This document shows, piece by piece, positions 55,077-64,000 of a DNA stretch of 64,000 nt. Every line of letters begins with the position of its first letter. Positions within the stretch are counted from its first letter, which is position 1. The notes under the pieces are model-generated. The model was not told where the DNA came from. It was given only the letters and a program-made list of their open reading frames with translations, and ran no database searches. A program made the position numbers and the translations under genes. The stretch is from an uncultured Shimia sp. (GTDB taxonomy: Bacteria > Pseudomonadota > Alphaproteobacteria > Rhodobacterales > Rhodobacteraceae): contig CALCOY010000024.1 in NCBI GenBank assembly GCA_937897325.1, forward strand, positions 94,901 through 158,900. Reading direction: 5' to 3'.

Positions 55077-55201
55077 ATTTTTGCCCGACGCGTGCGTCAA
55101 AATTGCCCTTGTAGAACCGCACGTTATCAAACAAACATCCCGTCGGTACCCCAGCGATCAGCCAGGAAGAACAGAAAGATCTGATCGGGGGAAGCGCCGT
55201 T

Positions 55202-57277
55202 ATGAGAATTCGGCTCTGCACAAGTGTTATCGCAATCATCACAGCAACATCGTCCAATGCGCAGGACGCGGCACCCTTTGATTTGGGTACAATCGTTCTC
55301 CAGTCCATTCGCGGGACGGAAACGCCGGTTGAGGAATCCACCACGTCGGTCACCGTTGTTACGGAAGACGACATCAAGGATCAGGCCACAACGAACACGC
55401 AGGTCGGTGATATTCTGGGAAAGACCGTGCCTGGCTTTGCGCCATCAACCGAAAACCTGACCGAATACGGTCAGCCGCTGCGTGGCAGAAACTTTTTGAC
55501 GCTGATCGATGGCATCCCGCAGACCAATACGCTCAACAATGATTTCCGGGCCCTGAACGGGATCGGTCTGTCGGCGATCAAACAAATCGAGGTGATCCGC
55601 GGCACAACCGCTGCGTTCGGTTTTGGCGGGGCAGGCGGCCTTGTGAACATCATCACGAAGAAACCCCGCGAAGGCGAACAGTTTTCCGAAGTCACATTCG
55701 GCATGCGGTTTCAGGAAGAGGATGTTGGGGAATCCCTATCCTTCAGCGCCAGCGCTCTGACCTCGCAGAAAATTGGTGCATTTGATTATCTCTTGTCGCT
55801 TGGTGTGGAGGATACAGGCGGTTCATTCGCACCAACGGGGGAGCGTCGCCCACCGGACAGTTTCGGAACGCAGGGCGGCACGGATGACATCACCAGCTAC
55901 AACCTGCTTTTTAAGGCAGGCTACGACATCGACGGCGCGCAACGGTTGGAATTCAGCGCGAACCTCTATGATTACGAACAGGACAGCGACTTTGCCGGGC
56001 TTGTCAGCGGCGGCAGCATCGCGCGAAACACCAGCGCGACACCCGCGTTGGGCGATATCAACACCCGAACGCCCGGTATCTCAAACCGCAGCTTCAGTTT
56101 CAAATACCTCAACGAAGACATATTTGGTGGGTCGATGGACGTACTTGTCTACTACAACGACAAGACGACCACCTTCACCCGGACGGAATTCTTCGGAACG
56201 GTGTTCCCGCAATATGAGACGGAAAGTGAAAAGGTCGGCGCGCGCGTCACCTTCAATACGCCTGTTGCGGATCGGGTCGATCTTGTCTGGGGGCTTGATG
56301 TGATACGTGACGAAACGGTCGTGAACCCGATTGATCTGCCTGTGGCGACGACACCCGATCTGACGATGACCGGTTACGCCCCCTTTGCGCAAGTGACTTA
56401 TCAGCCAAGCGATCGTCTGACGCTGACGGGTGGTTTGCGATACGAGCATTTGGATGTGGATATCAAAGACTTCATAAATGACGCAAATGTCGCCATCGCA
56501 GGCGGCACCGTGAAGTTTAACGAACCGCTCTGGAACATCTCGGCCTCATACGAAGTCTCACCAGCACTGACGGTCTTCGGTGGATATGCCGAGACTTTCC
56601 AACTGGGTGCTCTGTCGAGGGCGCTGGCTGACTCCACCTTTGCGACCGTGGACGAGATTGACGGCGACGGCCAAGGCACAGAGAGCTACGAGATCGGCAT
56701 AAGAGGCGAAACGGGTGGATTTCGCTACTCTGTTGCGGCCTTCCAAAGCGACTCAAATGCCGGGGAAACCTACGACGCGGACCTGAACTTGGTTTTGGCC
56801 CCGGAACGCATACGTGGCCTGGAATTGACGGCTGACTACAGGATCGATGCGCAGTGGCAGATCGGTGGGACAGTGTCCCTGATCGAAGGTGAATATGACA
56901 CAACCGGAGACGGCGCGCGCGACAGCGATCTGGGCTCTGACCGGATCCCGCCGACAAAGATTACCGCGTATGTGCAGTATCAACCAGATGCGCGGTCATC
57001 CTACCGTCTGGATGTTCTGCATTCCGGCAGTCGCGATCCAGATTCGACGCAGTTTACCGGGCTTCAGTCGATCGAAAGTTACACCGTCGTGGATGCCTCC
57101 GCGCGTTTCGATATAGGCCCCGGTCAATTGCGCATCGGCATCGATAATCTCTTCGACCGCGATTATGTGCCGGTTCTGCAACAATCCTTCTCGGTCGAAG
57201 CCTTCGGATATGACGACTACTACTACGTCAAAGCGCCCGGTCGAAGTATTTCGGTGTTTTACAGCATGACTTTCTGA
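55202..57277 (+). CDS. TonB-dependent siderophore receptor
   Basis: A 691-aa outer-membrane receptor. A signal peptide (MRIRLCTSVIAIITATSSNA) is followed by a TonB-box-like DLGTIVLQS, a plug (VTEDDIKDQATTNTQVGDIL, PLRGRNFLTLIDGIPQTN, IEVIRGTTAAFGFGGAGGLV) and a barrel ending in ISVFYSMTF. Close in style to the other receptors here, and placed after them on the same strand, so this is a set of at least three receptors for different chelates. Confidence 0.92.
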   Translation: MRIRLCTSVIAIITATSSNAQDAAPFDLGTIVLQSIRGTETPVEESTTSVTVVTEDDIKDQATTNTQVGDILGKTVPGFAPSTENLTEYGQPLRGRNFLTLIDGIPQTNTLNNDFRALNGIGLSAIKQIEVIRGTTAAFGFGGAGGLVNIITKKPREGEQFSEVTFGMRFQEEDVGESLSFSASALTSQKIGAFDYLLSLGVEDTGGSFAPTGERRPPDSFGTQGGTDDITSYNLLFKAGYDIDGAQRLEFSANLYDYEQDSDFAGLVSGGSIARNTSATPALGDINTRTPGISNRSFSFKYLNEDIFGGSMDVLVYYNDKTTTFTRTEFFGTVFPQYETESEKVGARVTFNTPVADRVDLVWGLDVIRDETVVNPIDLPVATTPDLTMTGYAPFAQVTYQPSDRLTLTGGLRYEHLDVDIKDFINDANVAIAGGTVKFNEPLWNISASYEVSPALTVFGGYAETFQLGALSRALADSTFATVDEIDGDGQGTESYEIGIRGETGGFRYSVAAFQSDSNAGETYDADLNLVLAPERIRGLELTADYRIDAQWQIGGTVSLIEGEYDTTGDGARDSDLGSDRIPPTKITAYVQYQPDARSSYRLDVLHSGSRDPDSTQFTGLQSIESYTVVDASARFDIGPGQLRIGIDNLFDRDYVPVLQQSFSVEAFGYDDYYYVKAPGRSISVFYSMTF

Positions 57278-57414
57278 CGCGGGTGGCCAGAGGGTTGGAG
57301 GCCTGGGCCTGCCTTAGGGTTTCCTCGTCTTCGTTGCTCTGGTCCAAGCTTTTTGAAGTACCTTTGGTCAGAGCTCTCGAAGGCTCGGCCCTTCTCAGGA
57401 TCGGGCTGACCTTA

Positions 57415-58602
<1,188 letters not shown>

Positions 58603-59169
58603 TCATCGGCCCGGCGTATTGCGGACGAAAGGATTGCCGCGTTCCGCTGTGGCAAAGAAGCTCATCTTGTTGACGCGCCAGCCGTCTTGGGTTTTGACAA
58701 AACCGTGCGTATATTCGCCCCAGACCTCCCAAAGCGCCTCGCCACCATTTTCTGACAAGGCACCTCGCTCCATATGGTTCCACGCGTATCCGTGGCTGAC
58801 CATCGTCGCCGTGTTTTCACCTTCAAACGTGATGCGGTGGTTGCCGCGCAAATGGAAGGATCTCTTCTCGGCAGTCAGATTGGTCGACCAGCCCGCGATC
58901 AAGGCATCCGCGGGGATCGTTGCCGGTTCACCCCCGACGAGCGAGGTGAAATCGACGTGGATTTCATCTGTGAAGAAGCTGCGGGTGAGCGCCCAGTCTT
59001 TTGCATCGACAGCGGCGTCAATGCTGTCGGAGATGCGGATCATATCGGCATTGGCGACAAGGTTGTCCATCGTGATCGGTGTGCCCGCCGCAGTCTCCCC
59101 GTCCAATTGCATGCCAATCGCGCTTGCGACGACCACGCTGGCGAATTTGGTTTTCAGAATGCGCGTCAT
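58603..59169 (-). CDS. NTF2-like (SnoaL-type) protein with probable signal peptide
   Basis: A 188-aa protein. The first 28 residues are hydrophobic with a basic start (MTRILKTKFASVVVASAIG), then a SnoaL-like fold: IRISDSIDAAVDAKDWALTR, FFTDEIHVDFTSLVGGEP and TQDGWRVNKMSFF. Members are isomerases, dehydratases or binding proteins. It lies between an exported aldo/keto reductase and a LysR gene, suggesting a small periplasmic conversion pathway. Confidence 0.8.
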   Translation of the reverse strand: MTRILKTKFASVVVASAIGMQLDGETAAGTPITMDNLVANADMIRISDSIDAAVDAKDWALTRSFFTDEIHVDFTSLVGGEPATIPADALIAGWSTNLTAEKRSFHLRGNHRITFEGENTATMVSHGYAWNHMERGALSENGGEALWEVWGEYTHGFVKTQDGWRVNKMSFFATAERGNPFVRNTPGR

Positions 59170-59247
59170 GTCTGGTGTCCATCTTTGCGTCTTTTGATGA
59201 ACTGTATGTGGCGCGGGACAAATATGATTTGTAGGTCTATATATGTA

Positions 59248-60156
59248 TCAAGGTGATGCCTTCTGGATATCTATTGCCAGAACGACGTCGATCAGTAATT
59301 GCGTCAGACTGCCCGGCGACCGTTGGGTCAAAAACAGGAATTCGATCGGAACTGACAACCCCTTGACCTTGCGGAACTGCACCCGGCGTGGGGGGCGATG
59401 CATGTTGGCGGAATTGACGAAAGCACAACCGACACCGGCGGAGACAAGGCTGAGAATCGTCGTCTCATCCTTGGCCTCCTGCACGATTTGCGGTTTGAAC
59501 CCGATGCCAGAGAGTGCTTCGAAAAGCGCGTCGTGATAGGCTGGGGCGACCGACCTTGGAAATGCGATGATTGGCAAGCCGTCAATTTCGTCAAAAGACA
59601 GGGATCCCTCGTGGTCAAAGGCAAGGTCGGTGGAAGCGGCCAGCAGAACGTCATCGAGGCGAAGTGAGTGAACTGCCAGAGCATCTTCGGATATGTTATC
59701 CTGCCGGTAGACGAAAGCGGCGTCGATTTCGCCCGCCTGAAGTGCGTCGATCTGGTCAACTGAACTCATTGGTCGGATGTCGAGCCGGATCTCCTCATGA
59801 CGTCGTTTGAAACGGTTGAGCGTGCGCGGCACGTGCCCTGCCCAGGAGGCGCTTTCCAGAAAGCCGACACGAACAGTTCCTGCCTCGCCACGGGCAATGC
59901 GGCGGGCGGCATCAGCGGCTTCTTCCGTCTCGCGAAGTATGGCGCGCGCACGGTCGGCAAAGGCGCGTCCGGCATCTGTCAGAACGACCCTTCGCCGTTC
60001 GCGCAAAAGCAGATCAAATCCAAGTTCAGCTTCAAGGTCTCTGATCTGACGCGACACGGCAGGTTGCGCGATGTTCAGCCGCTCGGCCGCATGACTGATC
60101 CCGCCATGCTCGGCGACGGCTACGAAGTAACGCAGGTGACGAAGCTCCAATTGCAT
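59248..60156 (-). CDS. LysR-family transcriptional regulator
   Basis: A 302-aa LysR regulator. The DNA-binding N-terminus is YFVAVAEHGGISHAAERLNI followed by AQPAVSRQIRDLEAELG, and the effector domain has VRVGFLESASWAGHVPRTLN. It is co-directional with the NTF2-like and aldo/keto reductase genes, 78 bp upstream of the former, and probably controls them. Confidence 0.92.
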   Translation of the reverse strand: MQLELRHLRYFVAVAEHGGISHAAERLNIAQPAVSRQIRDLEAELGFDLLLRERRRVVLTDAGRAFADRARAILRETEEAADAARRIARGEAGTVRVGFLESASWAGHVPRTLNRFKRRHEEIRLDIRPMSSVDQIDALQAGEIDAAFVYRQDNISEDALAVHSLRLDDVLLAASTDLAFDHEGSLSFDEIDGLPIIAFPRSVAPAYHDALFEALSGIGFKPQIVQEAKDETTILSLVSAGVGCAFVNSANMHRPPRRVQFRKVKGLSVPIEFLFLTQRSPGSLTQLLIDVVLAIDIQKASP

Positions 60157-60530
60157 AACCCTTCGGTATCAAGTTAGTAGATTTATATCGCCAGACGGTG
60201 TCTGGCCAAGGGGGCACGTGCTCGCCCGAAATACCCGAATGAAGAACCGTATGATGACCCGAGAACGCAAAGTCGCGTCGCGGGGTGCTGTCTTCGGCGC
60301 AACTAAAGTTCTGAGCGGGGCGGGCTTCACTTTGGCTGCGGAGGTTGGCTTCATTTTGGACCGTCGATAGATTCCCCTTTCCCTCAAGCTTTCAAGATGG
60401 CGATTGGCGAAAAATGCGGAGGCGTGGATGCGGAGAAACCAGCAGGCGACCGGCGGTCAACCTGATCTCGCATAACTCACGATCAAGGTTCGATATTGAC
60501 GCGATTCAAAAAGTAGGCCACCTGTTGATC
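60157..60530. other. Intergenic region between LysR and the cobalamin riboswitch
   Basis: About 370 bp between divergent units. It must carry the LysR promoter and the promoter of the B12 operon. No gene, palindrome or RNA other than the downstream riboswitch was recognised. Confidence 0.5.
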
Positions 60531-60710
60531 GATGGTTTTCTTCGGCGTGCCGAAGGGATGAAAAGGGAATACGGTGAGGTGGTCATCCGACGCCAAATCC
60601 GTAACTGCCCCCGCAACTGTGAGCGGAGAGCAAAGCCAAACGTCCACTGGCCTTAGGGCTGGGAAGGATGGCCAAGCTTCGACCCGCAAGTCAGGAGACC
60701 TGCCATCGCA
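60531..60710 (+). ncRNA. Cobalamin (AdoCbl) riboswitch
   Basis: The conserved core of the B12 riboswitch is present in order: GGGATGAAAAGGGAATACGG, then AATCCGTAACTGCCCCCGC and AACTGTGAGCGG, then CCACTGG and GGGAAGGATGGCCAAGC. The B12 box AAGTCAGGAGACCTGCC is at 60688-60704. GATGG at 60531-60535 can pair with CCATC at 60703-60707 to close the outer stem. It should lower expression of the downstream importer when cobalamin is plentiful. Boundaries are approximate. Confidence 0.93.
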
Positions 60711-60752
60711 ATGACACCAACCCGGGGCGGGGCGTCCTGGAAGGAGGCTTTG

Positions 60753-60839
60753 ATGGCACGTCTGGCACGTGTTTGCATGATCGGCACCTTCTGTCCGCGC
60801 TTCCAGGCAAAAGGAGCGGACAGTGACAGCTCGGAGTGA
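60753..60839 (+). CDS. Very small ORF after the B12 riboswitch (28 aa)
   Basis: ATG at 60753 has an excellent AAGGAGG 5 nt upstream, making a 28-residue peptide (MARLARVCMIGTFCPRF and an acidic end). It overlaps the start of the next ORF at 60823 in a different frame. It may be a translated leader coupling riboswitch control to the downstream gene, or simply a chance ORF with a strong initiation site. No homology can be judged at this length. Confidence 0.4.
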   Translation: MARLARVCMIGTFCPRFQAKGADSDSSE

Positions 60840-61170
60840 TCAGGCTGTCCTCAGTTGCCCGTCCAGCCCTGGCGAGGTCGACGCAGAGAAAGTGCTGCAT
60901 GCTTTGACGTCGGAGCGACAGGCTGGCCGTGCGATCTGGAACGACAAGTGCGCGTCAGGGTGTGGCGATCCCAATACCGCCAGATTTCAGGCCCACGAAA
61001 GAGCGCAATATCTCCTTGAACAGATTGAAACGGACGGCGATGTCGCCGTGTTCGCGGTTCAATATCAACGGCTTGAAGACGGTTGGACCAATGTAACTGA
61101 ATGGCCTGGGTCACTTTTCAGAAAGGTCCCTGCACATCTGCCGGCAGTCGTCTATGGTGGGTGGAAATGA
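60823..61170 (+). CDS. Uncharacterised protein of the B12-riboswitch operon
   Basis: A 115-aa product from GTG 60823, with AAAAGGAG upstream. It contains a Cys pair in KCASGCGDPN and a helical AHERAQYLLEQIE, and ends in PAVVYGGWK. I do not recognise the family. It is translationally coupled to the ABC ATPase (ATGA overlap) and sits first under the cobalamin riboswitch, so a role in corrinoid or cobalt handling is likely but unproven. Confidence 0.6.
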   Translation: MTARSDQAVLSCPSSPGEVDAEKVLHALTSERQAGRAIWNDKCASGCGDPNTARFQAHERAQYLLEQIETDGDVAVFAVQYQRLEDGWTNVTEWPGSLFRKVPAHLPAVVYGGWK

Positions 61171-61973
61171 CCGTCTTACGTGCCCTTGCCGCACGCGATC
61201 TACGCCACCTTACCCCGGGCGGGGACGTTTTGCTAAGGGACGCAAACTTAGATCTCGACAACGGTTCAGTTCTGGCGATTGCCGGCCCAAACGGAGCAGG
61301 CAAAACCACTCTGCTCAACCTGCTAAGCGGCGCTGTGGACCCGGCATTCGGAGAGGTTCATGTCGCAGGCAAGAGCCTTAGAGAGATGTCCGCCATTCAG
61401 CGCGCTCGCCATATCGCTGTCGTTGGTCAGCAAGAGATGCCCGACGGGCGGCTTGCGCTTCGAGAATATGTCGCAATGGGCCAGATCCCGATACAGGCGG
61501 ATCGCTCAGCAGCGGCGCATGCGCGCGCCTTGGAAGAGGTCCTTGAACTGACGGGCCTGATTGGGTTCGCAGAGAAGAAAATGGCAACGCTCTCTGGCGG
61601 CGAGCGCCAGCGTGCACATATTGCGCGGGCCCTGGCACAACGTCCCTCGCTCTTGTTCCTCGATGAGCCGACAAACCATCTCGATCCGGATGCGAAAGGC
61701 CGCATGCTATCGCTTGTTACAGAGCTGGGGATCACCGTGGTGATGATCGTCCACGACATTGTTCTTATCCCCGAATTCGCCAGCCAAGTAGCGCTTATGA
61801 AATCGGGTGAACTTGTCGCTTTCGGTCCGGTCTCTGAGGTGCTCACGCCAAAGCGGGTGCATGACACATTCGGTGTTGAATATCTGCAACTTCGCCATGA
61901 GGGGCGCATGATCCCGGCGCTCGATATCCGCAAAGTCCTTCGCTCATCAGATACAAGGAGACCCATTTCATGA
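61167..61973 (+). CDS. ABC transporter ATP-binding protein (BtuD/FecE-like)
   Basis: A 268-aa ATPase. ATG 61167 overlaps the previous stop. Walker A is IAGPNGAGKTTLLNLLSG, the signature LSGGERQRAHIARALAQ, Walker B LLFLDEPTNHLD and switch His in VHDIVLIPEF. With the binding protein and permease after it, and a cobalamin riboswitch before it, it most likely drives import of vitamin B12 or another corrinoid; a siderophore is the alternative. Confidence 0.93.
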   Translation: MTVLRALAARDLRHLTPGGDVLLRDANLDLDNGSVLAIAGPNGAGKTTLLNLLSGAVDPAFGEVHVAGKSLREMSAIQRARHIAVVGQQEMPDGRLALREYVAMGQIPIQADRSAAAHARALEEVLELTGLIGFAEKKMATLSGGERQRAHIARALAQRPSLLFLDEPTNHLDPDAKGRMLSLVTELGITVVMIVHDIVLIPEFASQVALMKSGELVAFGPVSEVLTPKRVHDTFGVEYLQLRHEGRMIPALDIRKVLRSSDTRRPIS

Positions 61974-62917
61974 AACATTGCTGGTCTGCGGCATTGATTG
62001 CCGCCTTGGCAAGCGGCGCTGCTGCGCAGGAAGTCACCATCGACAATTGCGGCGAACCGCTCGTTTTCGACAGCCAGCCCGAACGTCTGGTCGTGCATGA
62101 CATGAACATGACCGACATGGCCTTCGCGCTTGGCCTGCAGGACAAGATTGTCGGGCTGACCGGCATCACCGGCTGGTACAAGACGAGCCCCGAATTCGAC
62201 ACGCTGCGCGGGGACATACCCGAACTCGCACCGAAATATCCGACAGTGGAGAACCTCGTCGCGGCAAGCCCGGACCTTTTCTTTGCGGGTTGGTATTATG
62301 GCATGCGCCCCGGTGGTGACGTGACGCCCGAAACGCTTGCGCCTTTTGGCATAAAGACCATGATCCTGACGGAAAGCTGTGTGCATCTGGATAAGGATCG
62401 CCCCGAAGCCACCATGGACCTGCTCTTTGATGATGTCTTGCGGCTGGGTAAAGTCATGAATGTGCAAGACAAGGCCGAAGCGCTGGTTTCTGGCTGGAGG
62501 GAGGAACTGGCCGCGATTGAAGCGCAGACTGATGATCTCGCAAAGCCGCGCGTCTTCCTGCTGGACGGCCCCGCAGATGCGCCTTTCACAGCGGGCAAGT
62601 TTGCGATCCCTGATGCGATGATCGAAGCTGCGGGCGGAACGAATGTGACGACAGATATGGAGACGAGTTGGGGACGCTCTTCCTGGGAAGCGGTCGCGTC
62701 GGCTAACCCCGAGTTCCTTGTGCTGCTTGACTACCAAACCGGCAATGGCGCCGAGGACACCTTCAAGTTCCTGCAAGAGCACCCTGTGATGTCTCAGACT
62801 GATGCCGTTAAAAATATCCGGTGGATCGGCCTGCGTTATGAAGAGCTGACGCCAGGACCGGCTAATGTCGCAGCGATCCGAAAAATGGCCAAGGCCATGC
62901 ACCCAAGTCTTTACTAG
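61970..62917 (+). CDS. Periplasmic binding protein, BtuF/FecB-like
   Basis: A 315-aa class III binding protein with a signal peptide (MKHCWSAALIAALASGAAA). CGEPLVFDSQPERLVVHDMN, PTVENLVAASPDLFFAGWYY and VRWIGLRYEELTPGP-like ends (here IRWIGLRYEELTPG) fit the family. It overlaps the ATPase stop by 4 bp. Riboswitch control makes a corrinoid the most likely ligand. Confidence 0.9.
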   Translation: MKHCWSAALIAALASGAAAQEVTIDNCGEPLVFDSQPERLVVHDMNMTDMAFALGLQDKIVGLTGITGWYKTSPEFDTLRGDIPELAPKYPTVENLVAASPDLFFAGWYYGMRPGGDVTPETLAPFGIKTMILTESCVHLDKDRPEATMDLLFDDVLRLGKVMNVQDKAEALVSGWREELAAIEAQTDDLAKPRVFLLDGPADAPFTAGKFAIPDAMIEAAGGTNVTTDMETSWGRSSWEAVASANPEFLVLLDYQTGNGAEDTFKFLQEHPVMSQTDAVKNIRWIGLRYEELTPGPANVAAIRKMAKAMHPSLY

Positions 62918-63931
62918 GTGGGCCGATTTGGTCTCATGCTCTGCGCTGGGTCGGTCATTCTGATCGCCCTTTTGCTTTTGTCCATTATCTATGGCGCCAC
63001 ACCGATACCCATATCCGACGCAGTTCAGGCGGTGCTTCTGGGAACCGGCCTGACCTCCGGCGATACCTCTCCGATGCATCGGATCGTATTTGATCTGCGT
63101 TTGCCGCGGGCGCTTTTTGCAGCTGTTATTGGAGCGGGTCTCGGCATTGTCGGGGTCGTTTTGCAGACCACCACCCGGAACGATCTCGCCGACCCTTTTC
63201 TCTTCGGCCTGTCGTCCGGCGCAGCAGCGGGCGCGGTTTTTGTGATCACCGTTACCGGCGATGTACTTGGCTTCTGGACTTTGCCACTTGCTGCTTTCTG
63301 TGGGGGCATGATCGCCTCAGGGATCGTTCTAGGGCTGGTCAGCGGTCTTCGAACATCTGCCCCGGAAAAACTGATCCTTGCGGGTCTCGCCGTGTCATTT
63401 CTGTTCGCTGCCATCACCAACTACTTGATCTTCGCCGGTGACAGCCGGGCGGCCCACTCCGTCATCTTCTGGATGCTAGGCGGTTTGGGTCTCTCCCGAT
63501 GGGAGAGTTTTCCACTCGTTTGCACGGGTCTGACCATAATTGCTGGCTACACGCTCTATAGCAGCCGTCGCCTTGACGCTTTGTTGACCGGTGATCTCAC
63601 GGCCGCGACCCTTGGCGTGCCGGTTCGCCGTTTGCGGTTCACGATGTTTCTTGCCGCAGCCCTCGCGACTGCGGTTTTCGTCTCAGTCGCAGGGGTGATC
63701 GGCTTTGTCGGCCTTATGGTCCCCCATATCGCCCGTGGGATCGCCGGGCCGCTCCATGGCTGCCTTCTGCCGACGGCAGCCATTGTGGGGGCAGCATTAC
63801 TTACGGGGTCGGATTTGCTCAGCAGACTTCTTCTGGAGCCTCAAGAGTTGCCCGTTGGTATCGTCACGACATCAATCGGATCGGTGTTCGTCTTCGCTTT
63901 GCTTTACCGAACACGCCGAGATCGAAGATAG
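62918..63931 (+). CDS. ABC transporter permease, BtuC/FecCD-like
   Basis: A 337-aa FecCD-family permease starting at GTG 62918, directly after the previous stop. DLRLPRALFAAVIGAGLGIV, NDLADPFLFGLSSGAAAGAV and VIGFVGLMVPHIARGIAGP are the family motifs, the last being the ATPase-contacting loop. Only one permease gene is present, so it would act as a homodimer like BtuC. Confidence 0.94.
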   Translation: MGRFGLMLCAGSVILIALLLLSIIYGATPIPISDAVQAVLLGTGLTSGDTSPMHRIVFDLRLPRALFAAVIGAGLGIVGVVLQTTTRNDLADPFLFGLSSGAAAGAVFVITVTGDVLGFWTLPLAAFCGGMIASGIVLGLVSGLRTSAPEKLILAGLAVSFLFAAITNYLIFAGDSRAAHSVIFWMLGGLGLSRWESFPLVCTGLTIIAGYTLYSSRRLDALLTGDLTAATLGVPVRRLRFTMFLAAALATAVFVSVAGVIGFVGLMVPHIARGIAGPLHGCLLPTAAIVGAALLTGSDLLSRLLLEPQELPVGIVTTSIGSVFVFALLYRTRRDRR

Positions 63932-63977
63932 GGCGAACGCGACATTCTGTCCTTCTGTATATTTTAAGGAGTTTGAG

Positions 63978-64000
63978 TTGCTCTTTGGTAGTTTTTTGCT
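63978..64000 (+). CDS. Possible start of next gene (3' cut by window)
   Basis: A TTG at 63978 has AAGGAG at 63966-63971 (6-nt spacing) and an open frame to the window end. It may begin the next gene of the B12 operon. Too short to identify. Confidence 0.25.

Overview
The window looks like a chromosome segment from a marine-type alphaproteobacterium of the Roseobacter/Rhodobacteraceae group. This rests on gene content, not on a marker gene: a five-step histidine route using HutF, TRAP transport, CoxD/CoxE-like proteins beside a molybdenum hydroxylase, a GT61 glycosyltransferase, a pseudoazurin, DUF2218-fused siderophore-interacting proteins and many TonB receptors. No rRNA or tRNA was seen. 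Short overlaps between genes (ATGA, TGATG, GTGA) are frequent and point to tightly coupled operons.

Layout. (1) 1-9079, plus strand: an operon entering from the left edge with a molybdenum hydroxylase (2Fe-2S subunit, and a large subunit split into two genes), CoxD-like AAA ATPase, CoxE-like VWA protein, amidohydrolase, metallo-beta-lactamase-fold lactonase, cupin, and an unusual SMP-30/isochorismatase fusion. (2) 9167-19754: histidine utilisation. hutI-hutH-hutG-hutU read leftward and run on into a DctPQM TRAP transporter. hutF-hutC read rightward. A perfect inverted repeat lies in the divergent promoter and is the likely HutC operator. (3) 19995-26007: a CDP-deoxysugar set (rfbF, rfbG, RmlC-like, RmlD-like, FAD oxidoreductase) divergent from a GT61 glycosyltransferase. 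(4) 26008-28350: a decayed island with an IS3 remnant, a LacI-family pseudogene and an IS5 remnant.

(5) 28393-37541: iron/siderophore uptake with an AraC regulator, a TonB receptor ending in a strong terminator, a pseudoazurin, and a leftward siderophore ABC operon with a C-terminally anchored protein of unknown role. (6) 37951-44670: LysR with a TauE/SafE permease, TPMT-family methyltransferase, alpha/beta hydrolase, and a GAF-Fis regulator, aldehyde dehydrogenase and DUF779 set. (7) 44931-57277: small unknown proteins, an orphan DnaB-like ATPase, two siderophore-interacting reductases, an IS6 remnant, an oligopeptide-type binding protein and two more TonB receptors. (8) 57415-60156: Tat-exported aldo/keto reductase, NTF2-like protein and a LysR regulator. 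(9) 60531-63931: a cobalamin riboswitch followed by a tiny ORF, an unknown 115-residue protein and a B12/iron-type ABC importer.

The most unusual content is in region 1. The split large subunit carries a long Pro/Ala tail. The lactonase-hydrolase fusion has Ser where the isochorismatase fold normally has its catalytic Cys. With three further hydrolases these suggest an uncharacterised oxidative ring-opening pathway. It is convergent with an operon that probably contains a histidine- or urocanate-specific TRAP importer.
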